A stretch of 64,000 nt of DNA from Vibrio nigripulchritudo ATCC 27043 (GCF_000222685.1 NZ_AFWJ01000278.1:1-64000); one strand, 5' to 3'; shown: positions 46,545-57,130, counted from the first letter of the stretch. Numbers and translations: made by a program. Notes: a model not told the origin generated them from the sequence alone.

Positions 46545-47579
46545 ATGCTCAGAAAAATTCCAATTTCAGCGTTAGTAATGCTGTTTGTCGCGTTATTGGT
46601 GTTTACCTCTGCAAGCTCTATCGCTGTCGGTCCAATGAACATCACCATTGCCGACAGCTTCAAAAGCTTGTTTCCATCGGCTTTTACGCTGCCGGATCAC
46701 ATCAAAATTGTTATCAACGAAATCCGTCTACCTCGCACACTTATGTGCATAATTATTGGTGCGATTCTCGCGCTTTGTGGTGCGGTAATGCAGGGGTTGT
46801 TTCGCAACCCACTGGCTGAACCAGGTATTATTGGCGTCTCTGCTGGGGCAATGCTCGGAGCAGCCATTGCAATGGTGCTTTTTGCCAGTTGGCTCGAAGA
46901 AGCAGCAACCATAATTAGCCTGTTTGCTGTTCCGATTTTTGCGTTTATCGGTGGCTTAATCGCAACCATGATTGTTTATCGTCTGGGCACCAGCAAATTT
47001 GGGACATCCGTAACCATCATGCTGCTGGCAGGCATTGCCATTAGTGCACTTAGCGGTGCTGGAATAGGATATCTGAATTTCGCAGCAGACGATCAGGCAC
47101 TACGTGACCTTTCTTTGTGGTCTATGGGTTCATTAGCGGGTGCTACCTGGTCAGGAATTGGCTTAGGAAGCGTGACTTTGCTTTTGCTGTACATCACTTT
47201 CCGTCGTGAGGCGATGCCTTTAAACGCCATGTTGCTCGGAGAATCTGAAGCCGCGCATATGGGTGTCAACGTTCAGTCCTTTAAGCGTCGTTTGATTGTG
47301 TTGTCTGCCATAGGTGTGGGCGTTGCGGTCAGCCTGACTGGAGTGATTGGATTCATCGGTCTTATCGTCCCTCACCTGATAAGAATGCTGGTTGGTCCGG
47401 ACCATAGAGGTTTACTTCCCCTCTCCGCTTTATTTGGCGCGCTGATATTAACTGGCTCAGATATGATTGCTCGAGTAGCAGTGGCACCTGCCGAACTCCC
47501 GGTGGGTATTGTGACGGCTCTGATTGGTACACCTTTCTTCCTTCTTATTTTGATCCAACAGAGAGGGAAAATGATATGA
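46545..47579 (+). CDS. hutC: haem ABC transporter permease HutC
   Basis: A 344-residue FecCD-family permease with about ten membrane segments. Diagnostic stretches are RLPRTLMCIIIGAILALCGAVMQGLFRNPLAEPGIIGVSAGAMLGAAI and GFIGLIVPHLIRMLVGPDHRGLLPLSALFGALILTGSDMIAR. HutC dimers form the channel with two HutD subunits. It overlaps hutD by four bases. Confidence 0.95.
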   Translation: MLRKIPISALVMLFVALLVFTSASSIAVGPMNITIADSFKSLFPSAFTLPDHIKIVINEIRLPRTLMCIIIGAILALCGAVMQGLFRNPLAEPGIIGVSAGAMLGAAIAMVLFASWLEEAATIISLFAVPIFAFIGGLIATMIVYRLGTSKFGTSVTIMLLAGIAISALSGAGIGYLNFAADDQALRDLSLWSMGSLAGATWSGIGLGSVTLLLLYITFRREAMPLNAMLLGESEAAHMGVNVQSFKRRLIVLSAIGVGVAVSLTGVIGFIGLIVPHLIRMLVGPDHRGLLPLSALFGALILTGSDMIARVAVAPAELPVGIVTALIGTPFFLLILIQQRGKMI

Positions 47580-48349
47580 CCACTCCAGTTATCTCGGCTA
47601 AAAACCTTAATCTGAGCTTTGGCAATCGAAAAATCATCGATGATCTTTCTATCGACATTTACGCAGGTCAAGTGACTGCGTTGATGGGGTCAAATGGCGC
47701 AGGTAAAAGCAGCCTGCTGAAAATTTTAAATGGCGAAATCCCAAGTGAAAGCGACGTTTACTATCTGAATAAGTCACGTACTGAATGGGATAAAACCGAA
47801 TTAGCGAAGTACGTAGGCATGCTTCCTCAGCACAGTACTTTGAGTTTCCCATTTCTTGCTCAGGAAGTGGTTGAACTTGGTGCCATGCCATTGGCTCTTC
47901 CGAACTCAGAAATAAAACCGCTGGCATCCGAGATGATGCGTAAAGTGGACGTTTCAGACTTGGCTAACCGCCTGTACCCTTCTCTTTCTGGCGGAGAAAA
48001 GCAGCGGGTTCACTTAGCGCGAGTATTGCTGCAGATTTCCAGTAGTGAGAATAAAATCCTGATGCTGGATGAGCCTACTTCGGCTCTGGATCTTGCCCAT
48101 CAACACAGCACGTTAGCATTGGCAAGGGAATTGGCAGCAGAAGGAGCGGCAGTTATCGTTGTATTGCACGACCTGAATTTGGCGGCACAATATTCAGACA
48201 GAATGATTTTCCTGAATAACGGAAAGATTGTTGAAGATGACTCACCTTGGGAAGCTCTGAACTCCCAGCTGATCGAAGATGTGTACGGATTCAAAACCTT
48301 CATCGAAAAGCATCCTAAACATCAATATCCTGTCGTCTACCCTGCTTAA
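47576..48349 (+). CDS. hutD: haem ABC transporter ATPase HutD
   Basis: The 257-residue ATPase that powers HutC. Walker A is MGSNGAGKSSLL (about residues 38-49), the signature motif LSGGEKQRVHLARVLL, and Walker B ILMLDEPTSALD followed by HDLNLAAQYSD. The BtuD/HmuV type fits. It is the last gene of hutBCD before the terminator at 48354. Confidence 0.96.
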   Translation: MTTPVISAKNLNLSFGNRKIIDDLSIDIYAGQVTALMGSNGAGKSSLLKILNGEIPSESDVYYLNKSRTEWDKTELAKYVGMLPQHSTLSFPFLAQEVVELGAMPLALPNSEIKPLASEMMRKVDVSDLANRLYPSLSGGEKQRVHLARVLLQISSSENKILMLDEPTSALDLAHQHSTLALARELAAEGAAVIVVLHDLNLAAQYSDRMIFLNNGKIVEDDSPWEALNSQLIEDVYGFKTFIEKHPKHQYPVVYPA

Positions 48350-48353
48350 TAAA

Positions 48354-48388
48354 ACAAAAAAACCAGCCGAAGTTCGGCTGGTTTTTTA
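48354..48388. terminator. bidirectional terminator between hutD and ptsG
   Basis: Stem AACCAGCCGAA/TTCGGCTGGTT with loop G (48361-48383), A-run left, T-run right. Confidence 0.9.
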
Positions 48389-48402
48389 ATGATTACCAAG
48401 TA

Positions 48403-49902
48403 TTACGCGTTATTGCGAATCCACTCATCCATATCCGTTTTCAGGTTGTCTGAGCGAGTACCAAAGATTGCCTGAACACCACCTGAAACCACAACAACAC
48501 CTGCTGCACCAAGCTTCTTCAGCTGATCCTGGTCAACCTGTTCAGTGTCTGCGACTGAAACACGCAAGCGAGTGATACACGCATCCAAACCAGTAATGTT
48601 TCCTTTACCGCCAAACGCAGAAACAAGGTCACCAGCCAGTTCAGTACCTGTTGATACTGTCGCTTCTTCCTCTGATTCCTCTTCACGACCTGGTGTTTTC
48701 AGATCCAGTGCAGTGATCACTGCGCGGAAAACAAAGTAGTAAATTGCTGCATAACCAAGACCTACAGCGATCATCAGTACTTGTTTCTGAGCATTGCCAG
48801 ACAGAACAATGAAGTCGATCAGACCGTGCGAGAAAGACGTGCCGTGTACAAAACCTAGCATGTTAGACACAACATACGCAGAACCTGCTAGCAATGCGTG
48901 GATTCCGTATAGTACAGGCGCCACAAACAGGAATGAGAACTCAATTGGTTCCGTAATACCGGTCAGGAATGAAGTCAGGGCAGCAGATGCCATGATACCC
49001 ATTACTTTTGCGCGATTTTCAGGCTTCGCACAGTGAGCAATAGCGATTGCTGCTGCTGGCAGACCAAACATCTTGAACATGTAGCCGCCCGCAAGCTGAC
49101 CGAAACCGTTACCCGCAGCACGAGACGCTTCATCTGCAACAAGGTAGCAAGTAAGTACGCCGTTTTGAGCTTCACCCGCTGCATTCAGACACGAACCCGC
49201 TTCGAAGAAGAAAGGCACGTTCCAAACGTGGTGCAAACCAAATGGGATTAGTGAACGTTCAATAATACCGTAGATACCGAAAGCAACGGTTGGGTTCTGA
49301 TGGGCAGCCCAATCGGAGAACGTCTGCATAACCACTGCGACTGGAGGCCATACGATTGAAAGAACAAGCGCCAATGCGATGGCTAAGAAGCCAGTAATAA
49401 TTGGAACCGCACGCTTGCCCGCAAAGAAGCCGAGGTATTCAGGCAACTGAATCTTGAAGAAACGGTTAAATGACCAAGCCGCAATACCACCGACCAGAAT
49501 GCCACCTAGTACACCGGTCTCGTATTGCTTGGTGATCAAATCGATAGATCTGTCATCCAGAACCTGACCTGCCGCCTGTGCAGCAGCCTGAGCAGATTCA
49601 ACATCCATTTGAGCAAGCACACCCAAAGTTGCCGCCATAATGCCGTAGCCGACAATAGCAGCAAGACCGGATACACCGTCATTATTTGTGAAGCCTAAAG
49701 CAACACCTACAGCAAAAAGTAGTGGCATCTGACCAAAGACAGAGCCCCCTGCTTTTTCCATTAAACTTGATACGACTTCTGGGATAAAACTGAGATCGGC
49801 GGCACCGACACCTAATAGAATACCCGCGACTGGCAGCACAGAGACGGGAAGCATCAGCGCCTTACCTACTTTTTGCAGGTTAGCGAAAAGATTTTTAAAC
49901 AT
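48403..49902 (-). CDS. ptsG: PTS glucose transporter EIIBC (PtsG)
   Basis: PtsG imports and phosphorylates glucose. The 499-residue protein has the EIIC domain (about residues 10-395, with [31 protein letters not shown], the [12 protein letters not shown] motif and [14 protein letters not shown]) and a C-terminal EIIB domain with the phosphorylated Cys442 in [11 protein letters not shown]. No EIIA domain is fused, so it relies on a free EIIA-Glc (Crr). It is monocistronic. Mlc, coded 12 kb away, is the expected repressor. Confidence 0.95.
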   Translation of the reverse strand: MFKNLFANLQKVGKALMLPVSVLPVAGILLGVGAADLSFIPEVVSSLMEKAGGSVFGQMPLLFAVGVALGFTNNDGVSGLAAIVGYGIMAATLGVLAQMDVESAQAAAQAAGQVLDDRSIDLITKQYETGVLGGILVGGIAAWSFNRFFKIQLPEYLGFFAGKRAVPIITGFLAIALALVLSIVWPPVAVVMQTFSDWAAHQNPTVAFGIYGIIERSLIPFGLHHVWNVPFFFEAGSCLNAAGEAQNGVLTCYLVADEASRAAGNGFGQLAGGYMFKMFGLPAAAIAIAHCAKPENRAKVMGIMASAALTSFLTGITEPIEFSFLFVAPVLYGIHALLAGSAYVVSNMLGFVHGTSFSHGLIDFIVLSGNAQKQVLMIAVGLGYAAIYYFVFRAVITALDLKTPGREEESEEEATVSTGTELAGDLVSAFGGKGNITGLDACITRLRVSVADTEQVDQDQLKKLGAAGVVVVSGGVQAIFGTRSDNLKTDMDEWIRNNA

Positions 49903-50382
49903 GTTTATGCTCCTGATTGATTATTATATTTTGAACACTGACGGCACACCCCCGTAGCCTTGTACCATCCACGATCAGTACCTGTATCTCGATACCAATC
50001 ACACTAGTAAACATGTCAGGTTTCAAAGGAACGAATTCCTGTTGAGAATTATATTTTTAGCCTCTAAATATTTCGTGACCTATCTCACCCTTTAAATTGG
50101 ATTGTGAAATTTAGTTCCAAAACAGTACCGGGATCACAGTTCAAATTTTACGATGTAATGCTTTTCAAATATCTAATTCATTGTTTTTTAATAAAGATAA
50201 ATATCACACCCACACTTGACATAAGGTAAACAAAAAATAAACACTTGTTATTTTACGTAACAAATTTACAAGTTCTTATTTTTGCTACTTTATTCGCCAA
50301 CACATATAGTGAACGTCTCACAAAGTTTGATTTGGAATAAAAAAAGGGAGCTTTCGCTCCCTTTTTATCGAATTTGAACTTT
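49903..50382 (-). promoter_or_regulatory. ptsG upstream region with a CRP-like site and an Mlc-like inverted repeat
   Basis: Leftward, a CRP half-and-half match (plus strand CGTGA-CCTATC-TCACC, 50074-50089) has the right TGTGA-N6-TCACA spacing with two mismatches. Further out, ACTTGTTA (50243-50250) and TAACAAATTTACAAGT (50258-50273) form an AT-rich inverted repeat that might bind Mlc. The rest of the 480 bases is AT-rich with no frame or repeat. The tatD terminator is at its right end. Confidence 0.45.
50341..50366 (-). terminator. terminator of tatD (end of the holB operon)
   Basis: Stem AAAAAGGGAGC/GCTCCCTTTTT with loop TTTC (50341-50366), leftward U-tract. Confidence 0.88.
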
Positions 50383-51150
50383 TTATCTCAAAAAAAGATT
50401 TTGGAAATTTCTGGTGGTTGTTTGAGCAACCTCCCCTAAAGACACGTCTTTTAGCTGCGCAATATACTGAGCGACTTCTACAACGTAAGCTGGTTGATTC
50501 TCTTTTCCACGATGAGGAACCGGTGCCAGATAAGGTGAATCGGTTTCAATCAGAAGCCTGTCCATCGGCAGCGCTTTCACCACTTCTTTAAGCTCTGTTG
50601 CCGCCCTGAATGTCACGATGCCGGAAACAGAGATATAGAAACCCAGTTCCATTGCCGCCTCTGCGAAGGGTAAATCCTCTGTGAAACAGTGGATGACACC
50701 ACCACATTTCTGAGCCTGACCATTTCTTAATATACTAAGAGTATCTTCTCTGGCTTCTCGCGTGTGAATGATCAGCGGCTTATTGATTTCAACAGCAAGC
50801 TCTACTTGTTGCTCGAATCGCTCGATTTGAAGGGCTTTAGTTTCCGGTTTGTAATGGTAGTCAAGACCCGTTTCACCAACCGCAACAACACGAGGGTGCT
50901 TAGCATATTCATGCAACTTCTCGAGTGTAAAATCGCTTTCTACATCTAAAGGATGAATGCCGCACGATGCGAACACATTTTCAAATGGTCGAATCATATC
51001 CATCATTTTCGGAAAGCTGTTTAACGTCACGCCCACCGATAATAAGTGCTCAACTTTAGCTTGTTTTGCTTTCTCTACAACATCTGCCACATCGGTGTGC
51101 AAATCTTCATAATTCAACTTATCTAAGTGGCAATGTGAATCAACAAACAT
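50383..51150 (-). CDS. ycfH: TatD-family metal-dependent hydrolase (YcfH)
   Basis: A 255-residue TIM-barrel hydrolase of the TatD family, which includes 3'-5' DNA exonucleases and D-aminoacyl hydrolases. Metal ligands are in VDSHCHLD (His7, His9 type), VGETGLDYHY, IHTREA and IETDSPYLAP. Its position after holB, with overlapping start (eleven bases), marks it as YcfH rather than TatD proper. The substrate is uncertain. Confidence 0.9.
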   Translation of the reverse strand: MFVDSHCHLDKLNYEDLHTDVADVVEKAKQAKVEHLLSVGVTLNSFPKMMDMIRPFENVFASCGIHPLDVESDFTLEKLHEYAKHPRVVAVGETGLDYHYKPETKALQIERFEQQVELAVEINKPLIIHTREAREDTLSILRNGQAQKCGGVIHCFTEDLPFAEAAMELGFYISVSGIVTFRAATELKEVVKALPMDRLLIETDSPYLAPVPHRGKENQPAYVVEVAQYIAQLKDVSLGEVAQTTTRNFQNLFLR

Positions 51151-52099
51151 TTTTCTTCTCGTGTAAATCTAAAAACCACTCTGCAGTCAGTAATTCCGCG
51201 TTTAAGCCGGGAAATGTTTTTAACTGGTGAATAAGCTGGTTTACTTCTCGTGTTTTTTTATAAGCAAGATCATAACTCACCAGTTTGGCTAGTGGCTCCA
51301 CCTGCTTTTCTTGGTTTTGAACGAAGTGACTTTTCTGGATATCAGTCAGGAGAATACTGAGCCAGCCCAGACGTTCAACAGGCGCATCTTTTAAGCTCTT
51401 CCAGACTTGACCGAATGACGGTATCGGTTCAGAGAGCTGCTCCACCAGAACGTGGGTCATCTCTAAAAATACCTTTTCCGAACCACTTTCAACAAACGCC
51501 TGAGCTGATAGCGGAGCACCGTGAGTAAGCTTTAGCGCTAGTTCACTGACTGGTTTATCGCTATTTTGGTTTAGCCAGCTCATCGCCTGCTGCTGGTCTG
51601 GCTGAACAATGTCCCATTGCTGACAGCGGCTCACTATTGTTGGCAACAGTTGATGCTTATCACCTGTCAGTAACAGGAAGACACAGTTTTCAGCTGGAGA
51701 CTCCAGCGTTTTTAGCAACGCATTAGAGGCAGATTCGTTCATGGCTTCAGCAGGTGCTATAACAATTAGGCGCTTTCCACCCAGTTGAGACGATTCCAGC
51801 GCCCAACGATTTGCCTGTCGAATCTGGTCAACCGAGATGGTTTTGCCTTCTTTCTCAGGTGAAATCTGATGGATATCGGGATGGCTGCCTGACTTAGATA
51901 AATCACAGCTGTGGCAAAACCCACACGCATCATCGTCTGAGTTTACGCAGACCAAGGCTTCTCCAAATTTTGACGCTAACTGCTCTGCACCAAGACCAGA
52001 ATGGGCATGACAAAGCAAAGCACCTGTTACGCGATCATTGCGTAGCAGAGCTTGCCAGTGTTCCCAAGTTGTCTGTAGCCAGGGGTATAACGCGTCCAT
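51140..52099 (-). CDS. holB: DNA polymerase III subunit delta prime
   Basis: HolB is the delta' subunit of the clamp loader. The 319-residue protein has an AAA+ fold with degenerate nucleotide site (GLGAEQLA instead of a P-loop, residues 36-43), as expected for delta', and a zinc module with Cys51, Cys59, Cys62 and Cys65. The arginine-finger motif SRC is seen in PTIVSRCQQWD. It overlaps tmk by one base and tatD by eleven. Confidence 0.93.
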   Translation of the reverse strand: MDALYPWLQTTWEHWQALLRNDRVTGALLCHAHSGLGAEQLASKFGEALVCVNSDDDACGFCHSCDLSKSGSHPDIHQISPEKEGKTISVDQIRQANRWALESSQLGGKRLIVIAPAEAMNESASNALLKTLESPAENCVFLLLTGDKHQLLPTIVSRCQQWDIVQPDQQQAMSWLNQNSDKPVSELALKLTHGAPLSAQAFVESGSEKVFLEMTHVLVEQLSEPIPSFGQVWKSLKDAPVERLGWLSILLTDIQKSHFVQNQEKQVEPLAKLVSYDLAYKKTREVNQLIHQLKTFPGLNAELLTAEWFLDLHEKKNVC

Positions 52100-52737
52100 T
52101 AGTGCTCCAGGTTTTCAAACCAAGCTTGTAATGCGTTTCGAATGCTGTCTGCCACCTGATCGATGGATTGTTGTGCGTCAACAATAACAACGCTTGAATC
52201 TGCATGGGCCATTTCCAGGTAACGATCACGAGTTCGTTCGAAGAAGCTGATGTCCATCTTTTCAATACGATCAAGTTCACCACGACCACGCGCGCGTTCC
52301 AATCCGACTTTCGGGTCGATATCGAGGTAAATCGTCAGATCTGGCTTGAATTCACCAAGCGAGACTCGCTTTAATGCGCTCATGGTATCGCGTTCGATTT
52401 GGCGACCACCACCCTGATATGCTTGAGACGACATATCGTGCCTGTCCCCTACTACCCAAGAACCACTTTCCAGAGCAGGTTTAATCACCGTCTCGACGAG
52501 CTGAACGCGAGCGGCATACATGAGCAGAAGCTCAGAAATGTCCTGTAACGCTTCACCCTCGTGCTCTTTTTTCACCAGAGCACGCATTTTTTCGGCTAAC
52601 GCTGTTCCGCCAGGTTCCCGCGTATTTACGATGTTTTCAACACCGATCTGTTCAAGCTTTTCTTTTACCGCTTGAATAGCAGTACTTTTACCTGCCCCTT
52701 CAAGCCCTTCAATGACGATAAATTTCGCTGGGATCAT
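52099..52737 (-). CDS. tmk: thymidylate kinase
   Basis: Tmk phosphorylates dTMP. The 212-residue protein has the P-loop [10 protein letters not shown] (residues 9-18), the dTMP-contact [16 protein letters not shown], and the LID stretch [14 protein letters not shown] with arginines, as in type II bacterial enzymes. It overlaps mltG by four bases. Confidence 0.96.
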   Translation of the reverse strand: MIPAKFIVIEGLEGAGKSTAIQAVKEKLEQIGVENIVNTREPGGTALAEKMRALVKKEHEGEALQDISELLLMYAARVQLVETVIKPALESGSWVVGDRHDMSSQAYQGGGRQIERDTMSALKRVSLGEFKPDLTIYLDIDPKVGLERARGRGELDRIEKMDISFFERTRDRYLEMAHADSSVVIVDAQQSIDQVADSIRNALQAWFENLEH

Positions 52738-53750
52738 TTCTTACTTCTTAATACTTTTAAATATTCTCGAACCGCCCGGTTATGAGCAGCAAGGTTTTTA
52801 CTGAATACGTGACCACCGTGACCACTGGCCACAAAATACAGATAATTACTTTCTTCTGGATTGACCGCCGCATAAATGGACGCGGGTCCCGCCATGGCAA
52901 TTGGAGTCGGCGGCAGCCCTTTAATCACATATGTATTATACGGGGTCGGCGTTCTTAAATCTTTCTTACGTATGTTGCCATCGTAGCTGTCACCCATACC
53001 ATAGATTACGGTAGGATCTGTTTGCAGCCTCATCCCTTTATTTAGTCGGTTAATAAAAACCGAAGACACACGCTCACGCTCTTCATCTATGGACGTCTCT
53101 TTCTCTATGATAGAAGCCAGAATCAGCGCTTCATAGCTGGATTTAAGCGGAAGCTTTTCTTGCTTCCCATCCCAGGCACTGCTCAATACGCGATTTAAAT
53201 CTCTGTTCGCACGCTTAAGAATATCCAGATCAGAGGTGCTAGCGGTATAGTGGTATGTCTCCGCGAGGAAAAGACCTTCTAGCTTTTCACCACCAATCTT
53301 GAGCGCTTGTGCAATTTCTGCTTCCGTTTTGTCTTTCGTTAAATGACGAAGATGTTCAGAACCGTCCAAGACCGCTCGCCACTCTTTAAACGTCGTTCCT
53401 TCTACAAAGGTGATGGAAAACTGGTGTTCTTTTCCTTCACCTAAAAATTTCAGCGCATCACTTAGTGAAAGCGACGCCGGTAACATAAACGTTCCCGCTT
53501 TAACGTTAACTAATTCTGGGTACAAATGGCGGATTAACTTAGAAAATGGGCTTGGAGCAATCAATTCTGTCTGCTCCAGTTTCGTCAATACGCCCTGAAA
53601 GCTGGTGCCAGATTTAATGGTGATGAGTATAGGCTGAGCATTTTCTAAAGTTTGACCAACATAGTTTTTAGCCTGTTGACTGACGTAAAGCCCACCAGCG
53701 ATCAGTACTGCGATGCCGAGAGCCAAAACAACCGCAATCTTTTTAATCAC
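52734..53750 (-). CDS. mltG: endolytic murein transglycosylase MltG
   Basis: MltG cleaves nascent glycan strands and helps set their length. The 338-residue protein has an N-terminal membrane anchor ([20 protein letters not shown], residues 5-24), a LysM-like region and the YceG domain with the catalytic Glu in LASIIEKET (residues 211-219) and [29 protein letters not shown]. Overlaps tmk and pabC by four bases each, the conserved pabC-mltG-tmk-holB order. Confidence 0.95.
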   Translation of the reverse strand: MIKKIAVVLALGIAVLIAGGLYVSQQAKNYVGQTLENAQPILITIKSGTSFQGVLTKLEQTELIAPSPFSKLIRHLYPELVNVKAGTFMLPASLSLSDALKFLGEGKEHQFSITFVEGTTFKEWRAVLDGSEHLRHLTKDKTEAEIAQALKIGGEKLEGLFLAETYHYTASTSDLDILKRANRDLNRVLSSAWDGKQEKLPLKSSYEALILASIIEKETSIDEERERVSSVFINRLNKGMRLQTDPTVIYGMGDSYDGNIRKKDLRTPTPYNTYVIKGLPPTPIAMAGPASIYAAVNPEESNYLYFVASGHGGHVFSKNLAAHNRAVREYLKVLRSKK

Positions 53751-54553
53751 GTTAAAAATATCTCCTGAAATGTTTTGGTAATTGGACCGATTTCAAACTC
53801 AGTCTCGTTTATTTTTGTCACGGGGCAAATTTGTAGAAGAGCATTAGTGATGAAGACTTCTTTTGCATCCAAGACCTCTTCCATAGAAAACGAGCGCTCA
53901 ACGAGCGTCATACGCCTACTCATGGCTTCTTCAATCACCTGTTTTCGCATGATGCCTGCAACACCAGCCAGGTGAAGCTTAGGTGTGCAGAGCCTGAATC
54001 CATCATCTAGCCAAAACAGATTCGCAACACTAGTTTCTACGACATTACCATCAATATCGCAGACGATCGCATCTTTCCAGCCATTTTTCTCGACTTCAGA
54101 CTTAGCCAGAACCTGTTCCAGTCGATTGTTATGCTTTAGCCCCGCGAGTAAAGGCTGATGGCCAAGCTGAGTTTTGCACTCGCCTAACTCAATGCCTTCA
54201 CGAACCCATTTGTTGTAATGCGCAGGAAACGCAAAAGCCGTTACTGTAACGGCTGGAGCAGAAGTACCTTCTGTTCCGTAGCCTCTGCCCCCTGTCCCGC
54301 GACTGATATGGATTTTTAAGCCTGCTTTTTCATCATCTAAAGCGACTTTGTTACACCATTCATAAACTTGTTGCCAATTCGGAGCCGGGATTTTTAACAC
54401 CGTCAGGCATTCTGCCAGACGTTCTTTGTGGTAATTCCAGGATTGAATCTGCTTTTTACAGGTCAATAGTGTCGAAAAGCATCCATCTCCATATTGGAAG
54501 CTTCGATCGGTAACAGAAAAGAGTTCTTGTGGTCGTCCGTTGACGAGAATCAT
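53747..54553 (-). CDS. pabC: aminodeoxychorismate lyase
   Basis: PabC releases pyruvate from aminodeoxychorismate to give p-aminobenzoate for folate. The 268-residue class IV PLP protein begins MILVNGRPQELFSVTDRSFQYGDGCFSTLL and has the PLP lysine in LLAGLKHNNRLEQVLA and the EVFITNALLQICPV end. ATG 54553 replaces a start ten codons upstream, which is untypical. A hairpin separates it from fabF. Confidence 0.93.
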   Translation of the reverse strand: MILVNGRPQELFSVTDRSFQYGDGCFSTLLTCKKQIQSWNYHKERLAECLTVLKIPAPNWQQVYEWCNKVALDDEKAGLKIHISRGTGGRGYGTEGTSAPAVTVTAFAFPAHYNKWVREGIELGECKTQLGHQPLLAGLKHNNRLEQVLAKSEVEKNGWKDAIVCDIDGNVVETSVANLFWLDDGFRLCTPKLHLAGVAGIMRKQVIEEAMSRRMTLVERSFSMEEVLDAKEVFITNALLQICPVTKINETEFEIGPITKTFQEIFLT

Positions 54554-54567
54554 AGCTACTCCATATA

Positions 54568-54606
54568 AACAAAAGCGGCTCAATGCTAAGCATCAAGCCG
54601 CTTTAA
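54568..54606 (-). terminator. hairpin between fabF and pabC (terminator or attenuator)
   Basis: AAAGCGGCT/AGCCGCTTT (54572-54580 with 54596-54604), with an inner TGCT/AGCA stem; a short U-run follows leftward. Some read-through into pabC is likely as in the enterics. Confidence 0.7.
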
Positions 54607-54650
54607 AACAAGCTTAACTATACTACTCTATCGATTCTTTTAGAATCGCA

Positions 54651-55895
54651 TCAGATCTTTTTGAAGATCAGACAGCCGTTTGTTCCACCGAAACCAAACG
54701 AGTTACACAAAGCGTATTCGATATTCACATCGCGCGCCGTATGTGGAACCAGATCGATACCTTCAGTACCTTCGTCTGGGTTGTCCAGGTTGATTGTTGG
54801 TGGCACTTTCTGATCGACCAGAGCCAAAGCAGTGATGATGGCTTCTACAGAGCCAGCTGCACCCAACAGGTGACCGATCATAGACTTGGTAGAAGACACG
54901 AGTACTTTTTCAGAACCAGCTTCACCAAGAGCACGTTTGATGCCTTTGATTTCTGCAATGTCACCCGCTGGTGTTGAAGTGCCGTGCGCATTCACATAAC
55001 CGATTTGTTCACCAGTTACGCCTGCGTCACGCATTGCTGCTTCCATTGCCAACGCGCCACCAGAACCGTCTTCACTTGGAGAAGTCATGTGGAAAGCGTC
55101 ACCGCTCATACCAAAGCCGACAAGCTCACAGTATATTTTCGCACCGCGCGCTTTAGCGTGTTCATACTCTTCAAGTACCATCATGCCAGCACCGTCACCA
55201 AGAACGAAACCGTCGCGATCTTTGTCCCATGGACGTGATGCTTTCTGAGGTTCATCGTTACGCGTGGACAAGGCTTTTGCAGCACCAAAACCGCCAATAC
55301 CAAGCCTGGTCGATGCTTTCTCTGCACCACCCGCTACCATGGCATCTGCGTCTCCGTATGCAATCATACGTGCCGCATGTCCGATATTGTGCAAACCTGT
55401 TGTACAAGCGGTTGAAATAGCAATGTTAGGACCACGAAGACCTTTCATAATAGAAAGGTGACCCGCAATCATGTTAACGATGGTTGAAGGTACAAAGAAT
55501 GGGCTGATTTTACGTGGACCCTTTTCGTATAGCGCAGTGTGACCAGCTTCGATTAAGCCTAGACCGCCGATACCCGAACCAATGGCAACACCCACTCGAG
55601 GACCATTTTCTTCGGTAACCGCCAGACCTGAGTCATCAAGCGCTTGAATACCCGCAGCAATGCCATACTGGATGAACAAATCCATCTTACGGGCGTCTTT
55701 TTTAGACATGTACTCTTCGCAGTTGAAGTCTTTGACCAAACCTGCAAAACGAGTTGAAAATTCGGAAGTATCAAAGTGATCGATATCGACGATACCACTC
55801 TGACCTGCTAGCAGGGCTTTCCACGATGATTCTACAGTGTTGCCTACCGGTGACAACATACCCATGCCAGTGACAACTACACGACGCTTGGACAC
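54651..55895 (-). CDS. fabF: beta-ketoacyl-ACP synthase II
   Basis: FabF elongates acyl-ACP, including palmitoleate to cis-vaccenate. The 414-residue thiolase-fold enzyme has Cys164 ([11 protein letters not shown]), His in [11 protein letters not shown] and [12 protein letters not shown], plus the C-terminal [14 protein letters not shown]. It follows acpP with a hairpin between, in the acpP-fabF-pabC order. Confidence 0.97.
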   Translation of the reverse strand: MSKRRVVVTGMGMLSPVGNTVESSWKALLAGQSGIVDIDHFDTSEFSTRFAGLVKDFNCEEYMSKKDARKMDLFIQYGIAAGIQALDDSGLAVTEENGPRVGVAIGSGIGGLGLIEAGHTALYEKGPRKISPFFVPSTIVNMIAGHLSIMKGLRGPNIAISTACTTGLHNIGHAARMIAYGDADAMVAGGAEKASTRLGIGGFGAAKALSTRNDEPQKASRPWDKDRDGFVLGDGAGMMVLEEYEHAKARGAKIYCELVGFGMSGDAFHMTSPSEDGSGGALAMEAAMRDAGVTGEQIGYVNAHGTSTPAGDIAEIKGIKRALGEAGSEKVLVSSTKSMIGHLLGAAGSVEAIITALALVDQKVPPTINLDNPDEGTEGIDLVPHTARDVNIEYALCNSFGFGGTNGCLIFKKI

Positions 55896-55950
55896 GATAT
55901 AACTCTCCGGAGTTGAAATTGATAAAGTGAAAGGATAGAAGATAGACGAT

Positions 55951-55981
55951 AAAAACTCAGGCGGTCAAGGATGACCGCCTG
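55951..55981 (-). terminator. hairpin between acpP and fabF
   Basis: Perfect stem CAGGCGGTCA/TGACCGCCTG with loop AGGA (55958-55981), leftward followed by a U-rich run; probably a partial terminator that keeps ACP in excess over FabF. Confidence 0.8.
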
Positions 55982-55991
55982 GGAGTGCAAA

Positions 55992-56225
55992 TTACTGAGC
56001 GCTGTTCACGTAGTCAATTGCAGCTTGAACAGTAGTGATTTTCTCAGCTTCTTCGTCTGGAATCTCAGTGTCGAACTCTTCCTCTAGAGCCATAACTAGC
56101 TCTACAGTGTCCAGAGAATCAGCACCTAGATCGTCAACGAAAGAAGCTTCATTCTTAACTTCTGCTTCGTCTACACCTAGCTGTTCAACAATGATTTTCT
56201 TTACGCGTTCTTCGATGTTGCTCAT
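55992..56225 (-). CDS. acpP: acyl carrier protein
   Basis: ACP carries growing acyl chains on a phosphopantetheine arm. The 77-residue acidic protein has the attachment site Ser37 in [19 protein letters not shown], between helices as usual. It is encoded between fabG and fabF with a 167-base gap upstream that likely holds its own promoter, since ACP is made in large excess. Confidence 0.98.
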
Positions 56226-56392
56226 TTTTCTTTTCCTTTACAGACTTCGCTTTATGCGATGTTTTCCGTAGTTTATTCAAACTTTTAAAAGTTGCAAGGG
56301 TGTCCTTGCTGGTCAAACCACAATTTGCGCGATTTTTCCCGAAATTCGGTACATTTTTGACCTAAATCATGCATAAATCAATTACGCAAGAC

Positions 56393-57130
56393 TTAAACCA
56401 TGTACATACCGCCGTTTACATGCAGGGTTTCACCTGTAATATAAGCCGCTTCTGGTGATGCTAAAAACGCCACTGCAGATGCGATCTCACGCGGGTCACC
56501 AAGACGACCGGCTGGTACCGCTGATAGTGTAGCAGCACGTTGCTCATCATTCAGCGCTTTTGTCATATCAGTTTCAATAAAACCTGGTGCAACTGTGTTC
56601 ACTGTCACACCACGAGACGCAACTTCACGTGCCATCGACTTAGTAAAGCCGATTACACCCGCTTTAGCAGCCGCGTAGTTTGTCTGACCAGCGTTGCCCA
56701 TAGTACCAACAACCGAACCAACATTGATGATACGTCCGTTACGTTTTTTCATCATACCGCGAAGTACCGCTTTAGATAAGCGGAAGATCGAAGTTAAGTT
56801 AGTATCCATGATGTCTGTCCACTCATCATCTTTCATACGCATCAGCAGGTTATCACGTGTGATACCCGCGTTGTTTACTAAGATGTCCAGCGCACCAAAC
56901 TCATCATTGATGGTTTTAAGAACAGATTCAATAGATTCCGCATCAGTCACGTTCAGAGCAAGACCTTTACCGTTCTCACCAAGATACTCACTGATCGCTG
57001 CCGCACCGTTCTCGCTTGTTGCAGTACCAATTACTGTGGCACCACGTTCTACCAAAAGTTCAGCGATTGCACGACCAATACCACGGCTTGCACCTGTAAC
57101 CAGTGCAATTTTGCCTTCTAGATTCATCAT
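56393..57130 (-). CDS. fabG: 3-ketoacyl-ACP reductase
   Basis: FabG is the NADPH-dependent reductase of the elongation cycle. The SDR motifs are VTGASRGIGRAIAE (about residues 11-24), NNAG, and the Ser-Tyr-Lys triad (NVGSVVG, YAAAKAG). Two adjacent ATG codons give 245 or 244 residues; AAGGA lies nine bases before the first, so I keep 57130. Confidence 0.97.
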   Translation of the reverse strand: MMNLEGKIALVTGASRGIGRAIAELLVERGATVIGTATSENGAAAISEYLGENGKGLALNVTDAESIESVLKTINDEFGALDILVNNAGITRDNLLMRMKDDEWTDIMDTNLTSIFRLSKAVLRGMMKKRNGRIINVGSVVGTMGNAGQTNYAAAKAGVIGFTKSMAREVASRGVTVNTVAPGFIETDMTKALNDEQRAATLSAVPAGRLGDPREIASAVAFLASPEAAYITGETLHVNGGMYMV

